Both the position numbers and the translations under genes were made by a program. This document shows positions 31,930-40,279 of a DNA stretch of 64,000 nt, piece by piece. Position 1 is the first letter of the stretch. Every line of letters begins with the position of its first letter. The stretch is from assembly GCF_000022545.1 (NCBI RefSeq), contig NC_012883.1, positions 1,604,276 through 1,668,275 of the forward strand. The letters run 5' to 3'. The notes under the pieces are model-generated. The model saw only the letters and a list, made by a program, of their open reading frames with translations. It made no database searches and was not told the origin of the DNA. The DNA is from Thermococcus sibiricus MM 739 (lineage in GTDB: Archaea; Methanobacteriota_B; Thermococci; Thermococcales; Thermococcaceae).

Positions 31930-32727
31930 ATGAAGAAAAATTTTGTTCTTTTGCTTGTTTCATTCTTTTTCCTTGTTGGAGTTTTGTTTAAATTGTCTGA
32001 CAGGACAATACTGTTTGTTCCCTTCTTTATATTTGCCCTCGTCTTCTCGTTTACTAGCGAAAAGCCTCTAATTGGATTTGCTGCATTTGGAGGGAGCTTG
32101 TTGTTTTCCAAAGTAGTTGAGGAATGTTGGGCACTTTTTTCTGACCTTTATAAAATTCAGGGATGGGTAGCTTGGATTATTGGAATATTTGTGCCGAGTA
32201 TTATATTCTCCCATTTTGTATCCAAAATTACACAAAAAAGCAAGCGTACTGTTTTCATTGTTTTCGTTCTTTTCCTAATCTTAACAAGCATGAATATAGA
32301 CTCACCCCCGCAAGGAGTTGCATTTCGAACAGCTTATGCCCTTGGAGCATCTTCTAAGGACTATGATGATAACTGGCTTGAGGGTTATCCCTTCCTACCC
32401 AAGCGCTATGGTGGATTATGGGCAGGAAAGATCTCCCAGTATTATGTTGCAGTATACGTTTGGCGGTGCCATACTTTCTGCCCATTAGGAGGATCCCTAT
32501 GCCGGAAGGCGTATGATAAATCTTTGAAGAACTTAAAACTGAGGGGATTTAAGGAGCAGAACATTATAACAAAACGGAGAGCGGAGAGCAAGAGTTTGCT
32601 CTCAAATGGGACAACCATGATATATCTCGAATGCTCGGGAGAAGTTGGGTACCAAAGGCTAATCTTCCTTGTTGGGAACGCCAACGAAACTGAAAATTTT
32701 CTCCGGTTTATTGGGGAACTTAGATAA
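31930..32727 (+). CDS. Polytopic membrane protein with cysteine-rich outer domain
   Basis: This encodes 265 residues from the ATG at 31930, with GAGGTG upstream. About four to five membrane helices occupy residues 5-135. They are followed by a soluble domain with four closely spaced cysteines (RCHTFCPLGGSLCRK) and a further Cys near the end. No family is recognised. Its 4-base spacing from the C39-like peptidase suggests a functional pair, for example membrane anchor, regulator or substrate. That is inference. Confidence 0.65.
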   Translation: MKKNFVLLLVSFFFLVGVLFKLSDRTILFVPFFIFALVFSFTSEKPLIGFAAFGGSLLFSKVVEECWALFSDLYKIQGWVAWIIGIFVPSIIFSHFVSKITQKSKRTVFIVFVLFLILTSMNIDSPPQGVAFRTAYALGASSKDYDDNWLEGYPFLPKRYGGLWAGKISQYYVAVYVWRCHTFCPLGGSLCRKAYDKSLKNLKLRGFKEQNIITKRRAESKSLLSNGTTMIYLECSGEVGYQRLIFLVGNANETENFLRFIGELR

Positions 32728-32825
32728 GTTAAAGATTGTTGCAATTGCAAATCAAAGGCATGGTTCGAACTTGAAAACTCTGATAAGCTTTCACGAACCC
32801 CTGTCCATTAAGCCGGAACATTATT

Positions 32826-32882
32826 GCGGTCAGCCCCGCGAAACCTCCTCACCACTCAGGGGGCTCCAGACTCATCATTCCA
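32826..32882 (-). ncRNA. C/D box guide sRNA
   Basis: On the minus strand the boxes fall in textbook archaeal order. The C box is ATGATGA (32872-32878). A 12-base guide GTCTGGAGCCCC is followed by D' box CTGA. A 3-base spacer GTG leads to C' box GTGAGGA. A second 12-base guide GGTTTCGCGGGG ends at D box CTGA (32830-32833). By the D+5 rule the guides would direct 2'-O-methylation of a C (D' guide) and a G (D guide) in their target RNAs. A TATA-like ATTAAAAG (about 32905-32912) lies about 27 bases upstream. The rest of 32728-32974 holds no gene I can support. Confidence 0.72.
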
Positions 32883-32974
32883 TTTTTTTATGTAAACCTT
32901 CTTCTTTTAATCTTTTGTTTTAAGGTGAGATTGCTTAAGAAGTGAGAAAAAATTAACAAAATGGCCCCCATTGG

Positions 32975-33769
32975 TTAGATAACATAATGTTCAGGTCTCC
33001 TATCTTTAAACAGGTCATTGAACTCGTTAAGCTTTTTATTCCTTGCTTTCTCTACGTTTATTTCCACTAATCCAACTTCCTCCTTGTTCTCGCTTGCCCT
33101 GAGCAGGATCTCTGCTTTTGGTGAGTTTATCTGGCTCATCCCTATGAATCTCAACCCCCTCTCCTCTCCGATTCTATTTGCGGTTATGCTAAACACCCTG
33201 TTTTCAAGGCTCCTTATTGGCATGGCCTTTGGTGCGTAGGGCAGAACGAGGTTTGCAGGATGTGCAACTATGTCAGCTCCTTTAAGAGCAAGAGTTCTCA
33301 TGGCTTCTGGAAAAATCCAGTCAAAACATATCATAATTCCAACTTTCGCTATGCCTATGTTGAACACATGAAACCCGAGATTTCCGGGCTCAAAGAAGAG
33401 CTTCTCCCTGTAAAATAGATGAATCTTGCGATACTTCCCTATATAGCCCCCTCCTATTGGGCCTACTATTACGGCAGAATTATAGAGTTTCCCTTTTTCA
33501 TCTTTTTCCGCAGTCCCGGCCACTATAAACATATCATGCTCCTTTGCCTGCTCCATTAGAAATTGGGTTGTTTCACCATCCGGGATTTGCTGAGCTATTT
33601 CTTCCACTTCTTCCTTGGTTTCAAAATTATACCCTACATCAAAAAGCTCCGGTAATACAATTAACTTAGCATTTTGTTTTGCGGCATCTTTTATCAGCGT
33701 TTCAGCTTTGCTTAAATTAGCATTTAGATCCAAAAGCTTCGGTTCCATTTGGATAAACCCGATCTTCAT
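32975..33769 (-). CDS. Nitrilase-superfamily amidohydrolase
   Basis: This encodes 264 residues. The catalytic triad is visible: Glu in LIVLPELFDVGY, Lys in GKYRKIHLF, Cys in VGIMICFDWIFPE. The length and sequence resemble the Pyrococcus abyssi nitrilase that prefers aliphatic dinitriles, but omega-amidase or N-carbamoyl activity cannot be excluded. GAGGGG precedes the ATG at 33769. It is a single-gene unit. Confidence 0.87.
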   Translation of the reverse strand: MKIGFIQMEPKLLDLNANLSKAETLIKDAAKQNAKLIVLPELFDVGYNFETKEEVEEIAQQIPDGETTQFLMEQAKEHDMFIVAGTAEKDEKGKLYNSAVIVGPIGGGYIGKYRKIHLFYREKLFFEPGNLGFHVFNIGIAKVGIMICFDWIFPEAMRTLALKGADIVAHPANLVLPYAPKAMPIRSLENRVFSITANRIGEERGLRFIGMSQINSPKAEILLRASENKEEVGLVEINVEKARNKKLNEFNDLFKDRRPEHYVI

Positions 33770-34176
33770 TATGTACCCCTCATTAGATATATGGGTTGGA
33801 TGATTAATAACTTATCGAAAGCCATCTCTACTATTGGAACGCAACATTTCAAAATATAATTCACTGAATCCAAATACACATCTTTTGAGGCTTTTAATAT
33901 AATTCAAAGATTAAACTATTCTTTGTTTGCATAAAAGTTTGCTAATAACATCACAAGGACAATAAATCATAAGCTAAAAGCTTTTTATAAGGTATAACGG
34001 GCTTAAATTCCTGGTAGATATTTGAAATAAAGAAAAAGCTCTGATTAGTCAAAATCTCTTTCAAACCCTCTTGTTTTGTTCTTTTTGTTTTTGCTATAAT
34101 CTAATTTCTTTTGGGGGAAAAGCTTAAAAACCAAGCGAAGTGAGCTTAGTCTGGAACGATTATTGGGGTGATGATC
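33770..34176 (+). promoter_or_regulatory. 407-base gene-free region with L41e promoter
   Basis: There is no credible coding frame. A TATA box GCTTAAAAACC (34122-34132) with GGGGGAAA upstream fits a transcript starting near 34152 for L41e. A second TATA-like CTTTTTATAAGG lies at about 33979-33990, with nothing recognisable downstream of it. GGGGTGATGATC precedes the L41e ATG. Confidence 0.45.
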
Positions 34177-34290
34177 ATGAAGAGAAGACCAAGGAAATGG
34201 AAAAAGAAAGGAAGAATGAGATGGAAATGGATAAAAAAGAGAATTAGGAGATTAAAGAGGCAGAGAAAGAAGGAAAGAGGGATTATTTGA
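34177..34290 (+). CDS. rpl41e: Large-subunit ribosomal protein L41e
   Basis: This is a 37-residue, extremely basic single helix ([20 protein letters not shown]...). It is recognised at once as L41e, which sits between ribosomal subunits in archaea and eukaryotes. The ATG at 34177 follows GGTGAT. It is far too short for routine ORF cut-offs and has its own promoter. Confidence 0.93.
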   Translation: MKRRPRKWKKKGRMRWKWIKKRIRRLKRQRKKERGII

Positions 34291-34334
34291 TATCCTTCCC
34301 TTATCTTTACACTTCCCCTTTTTGAGTGGTAACA

Positions 34335-34994
34335 ATGGAGGTTTTTCCACTTTATGAAAAACTTTCCCTTGACTTCGAGACTTCTCTTGGAAAAACTCTT
34401 GTATTAGCAGATCCTCACATAGGATTCGAACTTTCAAGAGGTTTAAGAATCAGAACAAGGTTTGAAAAGTTCCTTGCAGATTTTATAAAGTCAAAGAATC
34501 CCGATTTACTTATTATTCTAGGAGATGTTAAAGAACCCATTGGATTGGGAGCGTTCACTAAGAAGCTCCTAATTGAATTCTTTTCTGAAATTAGTGAGTT
34601 TAAAACCGTTATTACAAAGGGGAATCACGATGGAAAGATAGAAGAAATAACAGAGGCCTTTGATAACATAAAAATTACAGATTACTTTCTTCTTGATGGC
34701 ACACTTTTTCTCCATGGGCATCAGCTGCTTCCGGGTGTTAAATTTGAGAAGGCTATCTTGGGCCATATACACCCCGCAATTAGTGTAAGAATCGGAAGCG
34801 CAGTTAAGAAAACTAAATGTTTTTTTAAAATTAACAAATTTTTGATCCTCCCCACTGTAAATCCTTACATAGAAGGTTTTGATGTTAGAGAGGGAATAAA
34901 AATGGTGCCCTTCTTAAAGCAATCTCCAATGGGAGAAGCATATTTACCTGATGGTACATACCTTGGAGTTATTGAACTCAACCCAAAAACTTAA
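34335..34994 (+). CDS. Calcineurin-like metallophosphoesterase
   Basis: This encodes about 219 residues from the ATG at 34335. The five metallophosphoesterase motifs are visible in order: LADPHIGFE, ILGDVKE, TKGNHDG, LHGHQL and LGHIHPAI. It resembles the archaeal ICC-like family related to bacterial proteins near Lhr helicases. The substrate (phosphodiester, nucleotide or nucleic acid end) is not known. It starts 44 bases after L41e and may share its transcript. Confidence 0.83.
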   Translation: MEVFPLYEKLSLDFETSLGKTLVLADPHIGFELSRGLRIRTRFEKFLADFIKSKNPDLLIILGDVKEPIGLGAFTKKLLIEFFSEISEFKTVITKGNHDGKIEEITEAFDNIKITDYFLLDGTLFLHGHQLLPGVKFEKAILGHIHPAISVRIGSAVKKTKCFFKINKFLILPTVNPYIEGFDVREGIKMVPFLKQSPMGEAYLPDGTYLGVIELNPKT

Positions 34995-34999
34995 AATAT

Positions 35000-35017
35000 A
35001 TGAAGATAAATCTTCAT
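35000..35017. promoter_or_regulatory. Perfect inverted repeat, likely operator
   Basis: ATGAAGAT, two bases, ATCTTCAT: 8-base arms match perfectly. It lies directly after a TATA-like TTAAAATATA (34991-35000) and before the ATG at 35033 of a helix-turn-helix gene. This position suits repression of that promoter, probably by the gene's own product. Confidence 0.5.
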
Positions 35018-35032
35018 AGGTGTGAATTGGGT

Positions 35033-35368
35033 ATGGGGGACATCTATGAGAAACTAGAGGGCTTGTTAAAAAACCTCGGTTTTAAGAAAAATGAACTCAG
35101 GATATACCAGCTCCTTCTTGAAAAGAACAGTGCTATGCATATTACAGAAATAAAAGAGGAGCTTGGAATAAGTGAAAGAAGCGTCAGGGAGCATGTACTC
35201 AACCTTTATAGACGAGGAGTTCTTAAAAGAGAGCTCATACAGAAGGGATGGCTTGGCTATGTTTATTCAGCAGTCTCACCAGCAGAACTTTTGACAAAAA
35301 TCAGGGAAAATATGGTAAAAAAGATAAATGAGCTGGAAAAAGAACTAAAAAGAGATAATATTCAATGA
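35033..35368 (+). CDS. Winged helix-turn-helix transcription regulator (TrmB/MarR-like)
   Basis: This encodes 111 residues from the ATG at 35033, with AGGTG upstream. The winged helix at about residues 10-75 contains MHITEIKEELGISERSVREH as the turn and recognition helix. The C-terminus is helical for dimerisation. It lacks the sugar-binding domain of full TrmB proteins. The palindrome 16 bases upstream is its probable operator. The 3' end overlaps the convergent M28 peptidase gene by 24 bases. Confidence 0.78.
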   Translation: MGDIYEKLEGLLKNLGFKKNELRIYQLLLEKNSAMHITEIKEELGISERSVREHVLNLYRRGVLKRELIQKGWLGYVYSAVSPAELLTKIRENMVKKINELEKELKRDNIQ

Positions 35369-37030
35369 TTTTAATATCTCAAGGGCCTTTTCAAGTTTTT
35401 CACGATCTATATCCCCAAATTCTTCTTTTAATGCTGTGTAAGCTTCCTCTTTTGGTAACATTTCTCCGAGCATTAACAACTCATGAAGAAGAATCGCTGT
35501 TTTTCTATCCTCCAAAATTTTGGTCAATTTTTCTCCTTTATCTTTGTCTATTTGCATTATAGACCTCGGGGAGATTAGCCCTTTCTTTTTCCAATCCAAC
35601 CAAGGTTCATATTTAAATTCATGACCAATGTGTAGACCCAAAAATCTTGAATCCCTGTATAATCCGTCCATGACAAGCTTCTCGGCCACTTCAAGGTCTC
35701 TTTCCATGTTTAATTCTCCTAAATACTTCATTATATAAGCCCTTGCAAATCTCTTAAGCTCCTTCTCATCCCCTTTTGAGAGAGCTAATGCTGTGGATAA
35801 GACCGCTTTTCCAATAATTTCAAGACTATCTTTACTAATTTTCTCAATTGTGTCCTCGCTTGAATGGTAAAACTTATCGGGCCATGTTATAGGCATTACA
35901 CTTGGAATCCCAAAAAAGTTGAAAACATCATGATCGCTTCCCATCTCGTAGGAATAGCTTTTCATTTTCATCTTTGGTAATGGACTTCCACCAAAACTTT
36001 CTCCTCCGGAGTTTGCTAAGTTAATGAAGTACTCCAGTAGTCCGGATATTATAGAGAATCGTGAAAGAGGTGTTTTTATTACCATTATAGTTGATCCAGA
36101 TCTGTCTTCACTACCACCAACCATGTCTAGATTTATCACTGCATAGTACTCTTCAAGACGGGCCCAATTTTCTATAAAAGCCTGGGTACCATAGTGCTCT
36201 GGAATCCAGAGAAATGCAAATCCAAATCTGAAGGAGTCATAGTAAAACTCTTTGAGAATTCTGGCCAGCTCTATCAACATGGCCGCACCACTTGCATTAT
36301 CATTTGCTCCAGGTTTAGGATGGCACATATGCGCCGTAAAGAGAATGTATGGAGGACTTCCTATTTTAGCATATACAAGAGGTAAGGTTTGTTTCTCTGA
36401 GATGACACTCTCAACTTTTAATTTTACCTCTACTTTCTTCCCTTTCTTGAGCTTCTGGATAATCTTATTTGCGAGATCTTCACTAAGAGCAACTGCTGGG
36501 ATCTTCGCCCATTCTAAGTCCCTTTTTGTTAAGAATAACCCTATATAAGGAAAAGCTTTACCAGAACCTTTTCTATACGCTATAAATCCTAAAGCTCCAT
36601 TTTCATTGGCCTTTTTATAATTTTCATGCCATTTTTCGCCGATTAGAACTACTTTTTCTTTTGCCTTTTCCCAGTCTTCATCTTTTTCAATTGTTATAAC
36701 TTCCCCCTCAGTTTCTCCTGGTGGGGAGTGGGCCATTACTACTAAGGGAGTTCTTGATGTCGTTATCTTCTCTCTCCCTATCACTATCTCTCCATAAATT
36801 AAATCCCATGCAATGGGGGAGACCAGTGTTAAATGCCATTTTTTCCCATCATATACTTCCTCTAGAAGTTCTGCTTTTATTCCATTTATTCTCAACTCTT
36901 CCATAATGTACCTTGCAGCTTGTACCATCTCTTTTGAACCCTGAATTCTGTGGAACTTGGTGAGCTCTCCAATATGGCCTATAACATTTTCAGGATCAAA
37001 AACTTCACTTTCTTTCAAAAACTTTCTCAT
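35345..37030 (-). CDS. M28-family zinc aminopeptidase-like protein with PA domain
   Basis: This encodes 561 residues without a signal peptide, so it is likely cytoplasmic. A PA-type insert lies at about residues 90-215. Co-catalytic metal ligands of M28 follow in order: TAHMCHP, GANDNASGAAM, WIPEHYGT, NLDMVGG and FYHSSEDT. A helical C-terminal extension (about residues 420-561) is not part of the catalytic fold. It probably cleaves peptides. The exact specificity is not shown. Confidence 0.82.
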   Translation of the reverse strand: MRKFLKESEVFDPENVIGHIGELTKFHRIQGSKEMVQAARYIMEELRINGIKAELLEEVYDGKKWHLTLVSPIAWDLIYGEIVIGREKITTSRTPLVVMAHSPPGETEGEVITIEKDEDWEKAKEKVVLIGEKWHENYKKANENGALGFIAYRKGSGKAFPYIGLFLTKRDLEWAKIPAVALSEDLANKIIQKLKKGKKVEVKLKVESVISEKQTLPLVYAKIGSPPYILFTAHMCHPKPGANDNASGAAMLIELARILKEFYYDSFRFGFAFLWIPEHYGTQAFIENWARLEEYYAVINLDMVGGSEDRSGSTIMVIKTPLSRFSIISGLLEYFINLANSGGESFGGSPLPKMKMKSYSYEMGSDHDVFNFFGIPSVMPITWPDKFYHSSEDTIEKISKDSLEIIGKAVLSTALALSKGDEKELKRFARAYIMKYLGELNMERDLEVAEKLVMDGLYRDSRFLGLHIGHEFKYEPWLDWKKKGLISPRSIMQIDKDKGEKLTKILEDRKTAILLHELLMLGEMLPKEEAYTALKEEFGDIDREKLEKALEILKSLNIISF

Positions 37031-37114
37031 TCACAACACCAGATAAAATAAGTTAGAAATATCAATAAAGTTTACCCTTCTCTTCCAAAAGCTTCTTTCA
37101 TTAAAGTAGAGGAC

Positions 37115-37546
37115 TCAATCTTCTTCACCAAGTATCTTGGGTAAGGAAAGCATTTTTGGAGCTTCTATGGATTTTATGAGTTTTATTATCTCGGGAGGTT
37201 CCATTATCTTTGGCGTTTTTGCAAATGCCTGGTAATCTTCTTCAATTTCTTCTTTTTCTTTGGTTTTGGTGGCTTCTTTTGTACCCTCTGGGATGATCTC
37301 AGATTCTAATTTACTGAGTCCGAGTTCTATTTCTTTTAATCTTCTGATCTTTCCGTCTTCTATGCCTTTTTCATATGCTGCCCTTACTTCATTATATATA
37401 CTAAAGAACTCTGCCTTTTCGTAGATCTCTCTCTTTTTCTTGAAGATCCAGGAGACCCATTCTGTATGCCCCTTATATCCAACAAAGTATCCAAGCCTGT
37501 AAGCCTCTTTTATAAGTTTTTGCCTTTTGGTTGCCTTTTCATTCAT
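37115..37546 (-). CDS. Small charged partner protein of KaiC-like ATPase
   Basis: This encodes 143 residues from the ATG at 37546, with GGTGAG upstream. The N-terminal half (about 1-75) looks globular and helical with conserved-looking AYRLGYFVGYKGHTEWVSW. The rest is a charged linker and a short Pro/Ile-rich tail. I do not recognise the family. The start lies 5 bases past the KaiC-like gene's stop, so the two are expressed together and probably interact. Confidence 0.6.
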   Translation of the reverse strand: MNEKATKRQKLIKEAYRLGYFVGYKGHTEWVSWIFKKKREIYEKAEFFSIYNEVRAAYEKGIEDGKIRRLKEIELGLSKLESEIIPEGTKEATKTKEKEEIEEDYQAFAKTPKIMEPPEIIKLIKSIEAPKMLSLPKILGEED

Positions 37547-37551
37547 ATTAC

Positions 37552-38262
37552 TCACCAAGGTGCTTCATTGTACACCTCTATACCATTTTCTGTGATCTTT
37601 ATTTTCTTCAAATTACTATCATGGGAAGTCCCTCTCATTTTTAGTATTTGAAGTGCTCTTATCATGTTGTACTGTCTCATAAAATGATGCATTATTACCA
37701 CCCCACTGGCCACATAGTAGTCATCTGTGTATTTTTCGGATTCTATCATCTCCGTTATTACGATTGCTGTTATTTCCATGGTAGAAAGCAGTTTTATTAG
37801 GCCCACAACTTCTTTTCGTTTATTTTCAGGGTCTTGTACCATGAATTCTAATGGAGTAAAGGAATCTATAACAACTCTTTTTGCATTTTCATGTAATATA
37901 ATCCTTTTTATTTCCTTTAAAATCTCCTTCCATGTTGGTTTTTTGCCTCCTTGACTTAAAACGGCTCCTAAGTCATATATCACAATCTTTTTGCTTCGAA
38001 TATGGGACAGAAGATTGAACCTATAATAGAGCATATCTTGGATTATAGTCTTGGAGTCATCAACCAGAGAAATATAAATTCCCTTTTCCCCGTTCTTAGC
38101 TCCTTCAACTAGAAACTGGATTCCCAAGGTGGTTTTGCCACTACCCGGGGGCCCGGTAACAACGTAGACTCTGCCGGGGATGAGCCCTCCACCGATGAGG
38201 TTGTCAAGCCCTTTTACTCCAGTAGAGACGCGGCTATATATTGGGAGTGATTTATTTTCCAT
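37552..38262 (-). CDS. KaiC-like RecA-superfamily ATPase, second copy
   Basis: This encodes 236 residues from the ATG at 38262, where GGAGGAG sits 6 bases upstream. Walker A is GPPGSGKTT, Walker B is KRVVIDSFTPLE. The C-terminal KMRGTSHDSN matches the KaiC-type arginine loop region. It is distinct from the UPF0273 copy at 20353-21096 and is paired with an unrelated small gene. Such archaeal single-domain KaiC proteins are presumed signalling ATPases. Confidence 0.82.
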   Translation of the reverse strand: MENKSLPIYSRVSTGVKGLDNLIGGGLIPGRVYVVTGPPGSGKTTLGIQFLVEGAKNGEKGIYISLVDDSKTIIQDMLYYRFNLLSHIRSKKIVIYDLGAVLSQGGKKPTWKEILKEIKRIILHENAKRVVIDSFTPLEFMVQDPENKRKEVVGLIKLLSTMEITAIVITEMIESEKYTDDYYVASGVVIMHHFMRQYNMIRALQILKMRGTSHDSNLKKIKITENGIEVYNEAPW

Positions 38263-38328
38263 TATGTTCTCCTCCATTTGTATTTTGGCACAGAAATATT
38301 TATTTCTTTTTCTTTAAGGATAGGCGAA

Positions 38329-39384
38329 TCATCCCCATGTAATATTTCGATTAAAGAGAAAACGCACTATAAATGAAAATCCAATTCCAATTAAATTCGC
38401 AACTAAATAATGGAGGCCCACATGAAGGAGAACTAGGTAAATGGCCCATTGAACCAATGCCCCCGTAAGAGCCGCAAAGTGGAAGTTCAAAAGTCGTAAA
38501 TAAAGGGCTTTTCTTTTAAGGTCTTTAAATGTCCAAATATCATTCCATACAAAATTATTCAATACTGAAAGCTCTGTAGCAGGAAGTACAGCTAACCTTT
38601 TGTCCCAACCTAAAAACTCAACAAATCCCCATAATGTCCCTTCATTGACCAAAACCCCACTTAAACCTACAACAGAGAACTTTACCAACCTATCTATTTC
38701 TCCTTCCCATCTCATTAAGCGGTAAAGATGCTTTAAATAATTAAAAATCTGTTTCTGACTCAATTTACTTTCTCCGCCCTTTCTTAACCCAAATGTAAAT
38801 GGAATCTCAATAACTTTTTCATACTTTCCTTTTATGAGGATCTCCAAAAGTATTTTAAAGCCCACAGGGTTTAAATTGACATTTTCGATGACCTCCCGTT
38901 TGAAAGCAAAGAATCCACTTACTGGATCTTTTATATTCCGTATTTTAGGTAATGCGACCCTTCCAACCATGATAGCACCTTTGGAAATAACCTTCCTCCA
39001 CCAGTACCAATTTTCAGCCTTTCCTCCCTTAACATACCTGCTAGCTATCGATATATCTGCTCCATGTTCAATAGCTTCTATTAGTTTGGGGATAACCTCT
39101 GGAGGGTGCTGAAGATCAGCATCCATTACCACAATGATGTCTCCATTAGCTTCTTCAAACCCTCTTATAACTGCTGAAGAAAGGCCTTTTTCGTTTGTTC
39201 TTCGTATAACCCTCACAGGATATATTTTTCCGAGGATTTCTGCTTTTTCCCAAGTTTTATCGGGGGAATCATCGTCCACTATTATTATTTCAAAATCTCT
39301 ATCTTCTAATGCTCTTGAAATTCGTTCAAAAAGTTCCTCTAAATTTTCACGTTCATTGTACGTTGGTATTATTATGGATATCAT
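38329..39384 (-). CDS. Dolichol-phosphate mannosyltransferase with GtrA membrane domain
   Basis: This encodes 351 residues. The GT2 domain (about 1-230) has SIIIPTYNERENL, the metal motif VMDADLQHPPEV, and DPVSGFFAF. A GtrA-like membrane domain of four helices follows (about 232-351). The same two-domain layout and length occur in the structurally characterised Pyrococcus furiosus DPM synthase. It makes dolichyl-phosphate mannose at the membrane for N-glycan and possibly lipid glycosylation. Confidence 0.88.
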   Translation of the reverse strand: MISIIIPTYNERENLEELFERISRALEDRDFEIIIVDDDSPDKTWEKAEILGKIYPVRVIRRTNEKGLSSAVIRGFEEANGDIIVVMDADLQHPPEVIPKLIEAIEHGADISIASRYVKGGKAENWYWWRKVISKGAIMVGRVALPKIRNIKDPVSGFFAFKREVIENVNLNPVGFKILLEILIKGKYEKVIEIPFTFGLRKGGESKLSQKQIFNYLKHLYRLMRWEGEIDRLVKFSVVGLSGVLVNEGTLWGFVEFLGWDKRLAVLPATELSVLNNFVWNDIWTFKDLKRKALYLRLLNFHFAALTGALVQWAIYLVLLHVGLHYLVANLIGIGFSFIVRFLFNRNITWG

Positions 39385-39476
39385 GAGGACCCCCCAACAC
39401 TATGCAACCCAGACCTTATATTTATTTTTGTTAGGTTAGAAAGATTTATAACTTGATTCTTAAAAGTTAGCCCTGG

Positions 39477-39554
39477 GGGGCCGTGGGGTAGCTTGGTCCA
39501 TCCTTCCGGCTTCGGGAGCCGGAAACCCGGGTTCAAATCCCGGCGGCCCCACCA
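39477..39554 (+). tRNA. tRNA-Pro (anticodon CGG)
   Basis: The cloverleaf is complete. The acceptor stem is GGGGCCG with CGGCCCC, and the discriminator A is followed by an encoded CCA (39552-39554). The anticodon stem is CCGGC/GCCGG around loop TTCGGGA, giving anticodon CGG at 39513-39515. The T arm is CCGGG-TTCAAAT-CCCGG. There is no intron. A TATA box GATTTATAACTT at 39443-39454 is correctly spaced for transcription starting near the mature 5' end. Confidence 0.96.
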
Positions 39555-39577
39555 AAAAAGACTTCTAGGTGAGTATA

Positions 39578-40207
39578 ATGCCATATCTACTGATCGAGCA
39601 TCTTGAAGAAATAAGTGAGTGGCTTTGGCTTGAATATTCTCACGCGGCACAGTGGTGGAAAGATAAACTTATCTTTACAAATGTTAGAGCGGATGAGAGA
39701 GAAAAGTTCGCAAAACTGGGGAGTGTCTTAAGTGAGACTGTCACAAAGTTTCCATTTGAGTGTTCAAAACTTATTGTTCTTGATCTTCAAGCCGAAGAAG
39801 AACTTAAACCAGAGGATATTGAAGATGACACCATAATAGTCATTGGGGGCATTTTAGGAGATGCAATCCCCAAAGGGAGAACCAAGGAGTTTATAACCTC
39901 AAAAATGAAAGGAGTAAAAGTTAGACACATAGGAAAACCCCAATATTCGATTGACGGGGCTTCAATAGTGGCAAAGCTTATTGCAGATGGAAAAAGACTT
40001 GAAGAAATTGAATATGTAGAAAACCCAACGATAAGACTTGACAACTTAAGTGAAATCACCCTCCACTATGCTGTTCCAAAGCTCAACGGAGAACCTTTGA
40101 TCACTCCAGGTTTAATAGAACTTCAGAAAAAAGAGCTTGGATTTGGAGACGACGATGTAAGCGATGAAGAGCTAATTAAGTTCTTTGAAGGAAAAAGAGA
40201 ACTCTAG
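39578..40207 (+). CDS. Sfm1-like SPOUT methyltransferase
   Basis: This encodes 209 residues from the ATG at 39578, with AGGTGA upstream. It aligns by eye with yeast Sfm1: IEHLEEISEWLWLEYSH at the N-terminus, LDLQAEEELKPED, the knot segment VIGGILGDAIPKGRTKE, and SIDGASIVAKLI. In yeast Sfm1 methylates an arginine of ribosomal protein S3. The archaeal substrate is unknown and could be protein or RNA. It starts 24 bases after tRNA-Pro, so read-through transcription is possible. Confidence 0.75.
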   Translation: MPYLLIEHLEEISEWLWLEYSHAAQWWKDKLIFTNVRADEREKFAKLGSVLSETVTKFPFECSKLIVLDLQAEEELKPEDIEDDTIIVIGGILGDAIPKGRTKEFITSKMKGVKVRHIGKPQYSIDGASIVAKLIADGKRLEEIEYVENPTIRLDNLSEITLHYAVPKLNGEPLITPGLIELQKKELGFGDDDVSDEELIKFFEGKREL

Positions 40208-40279
40208 AGTTTTTTCTCCAATTTTTCACAAAGTCTATATCAGTTTTTCTTGGCCAGACTTTATCTGATACTCGTATCT

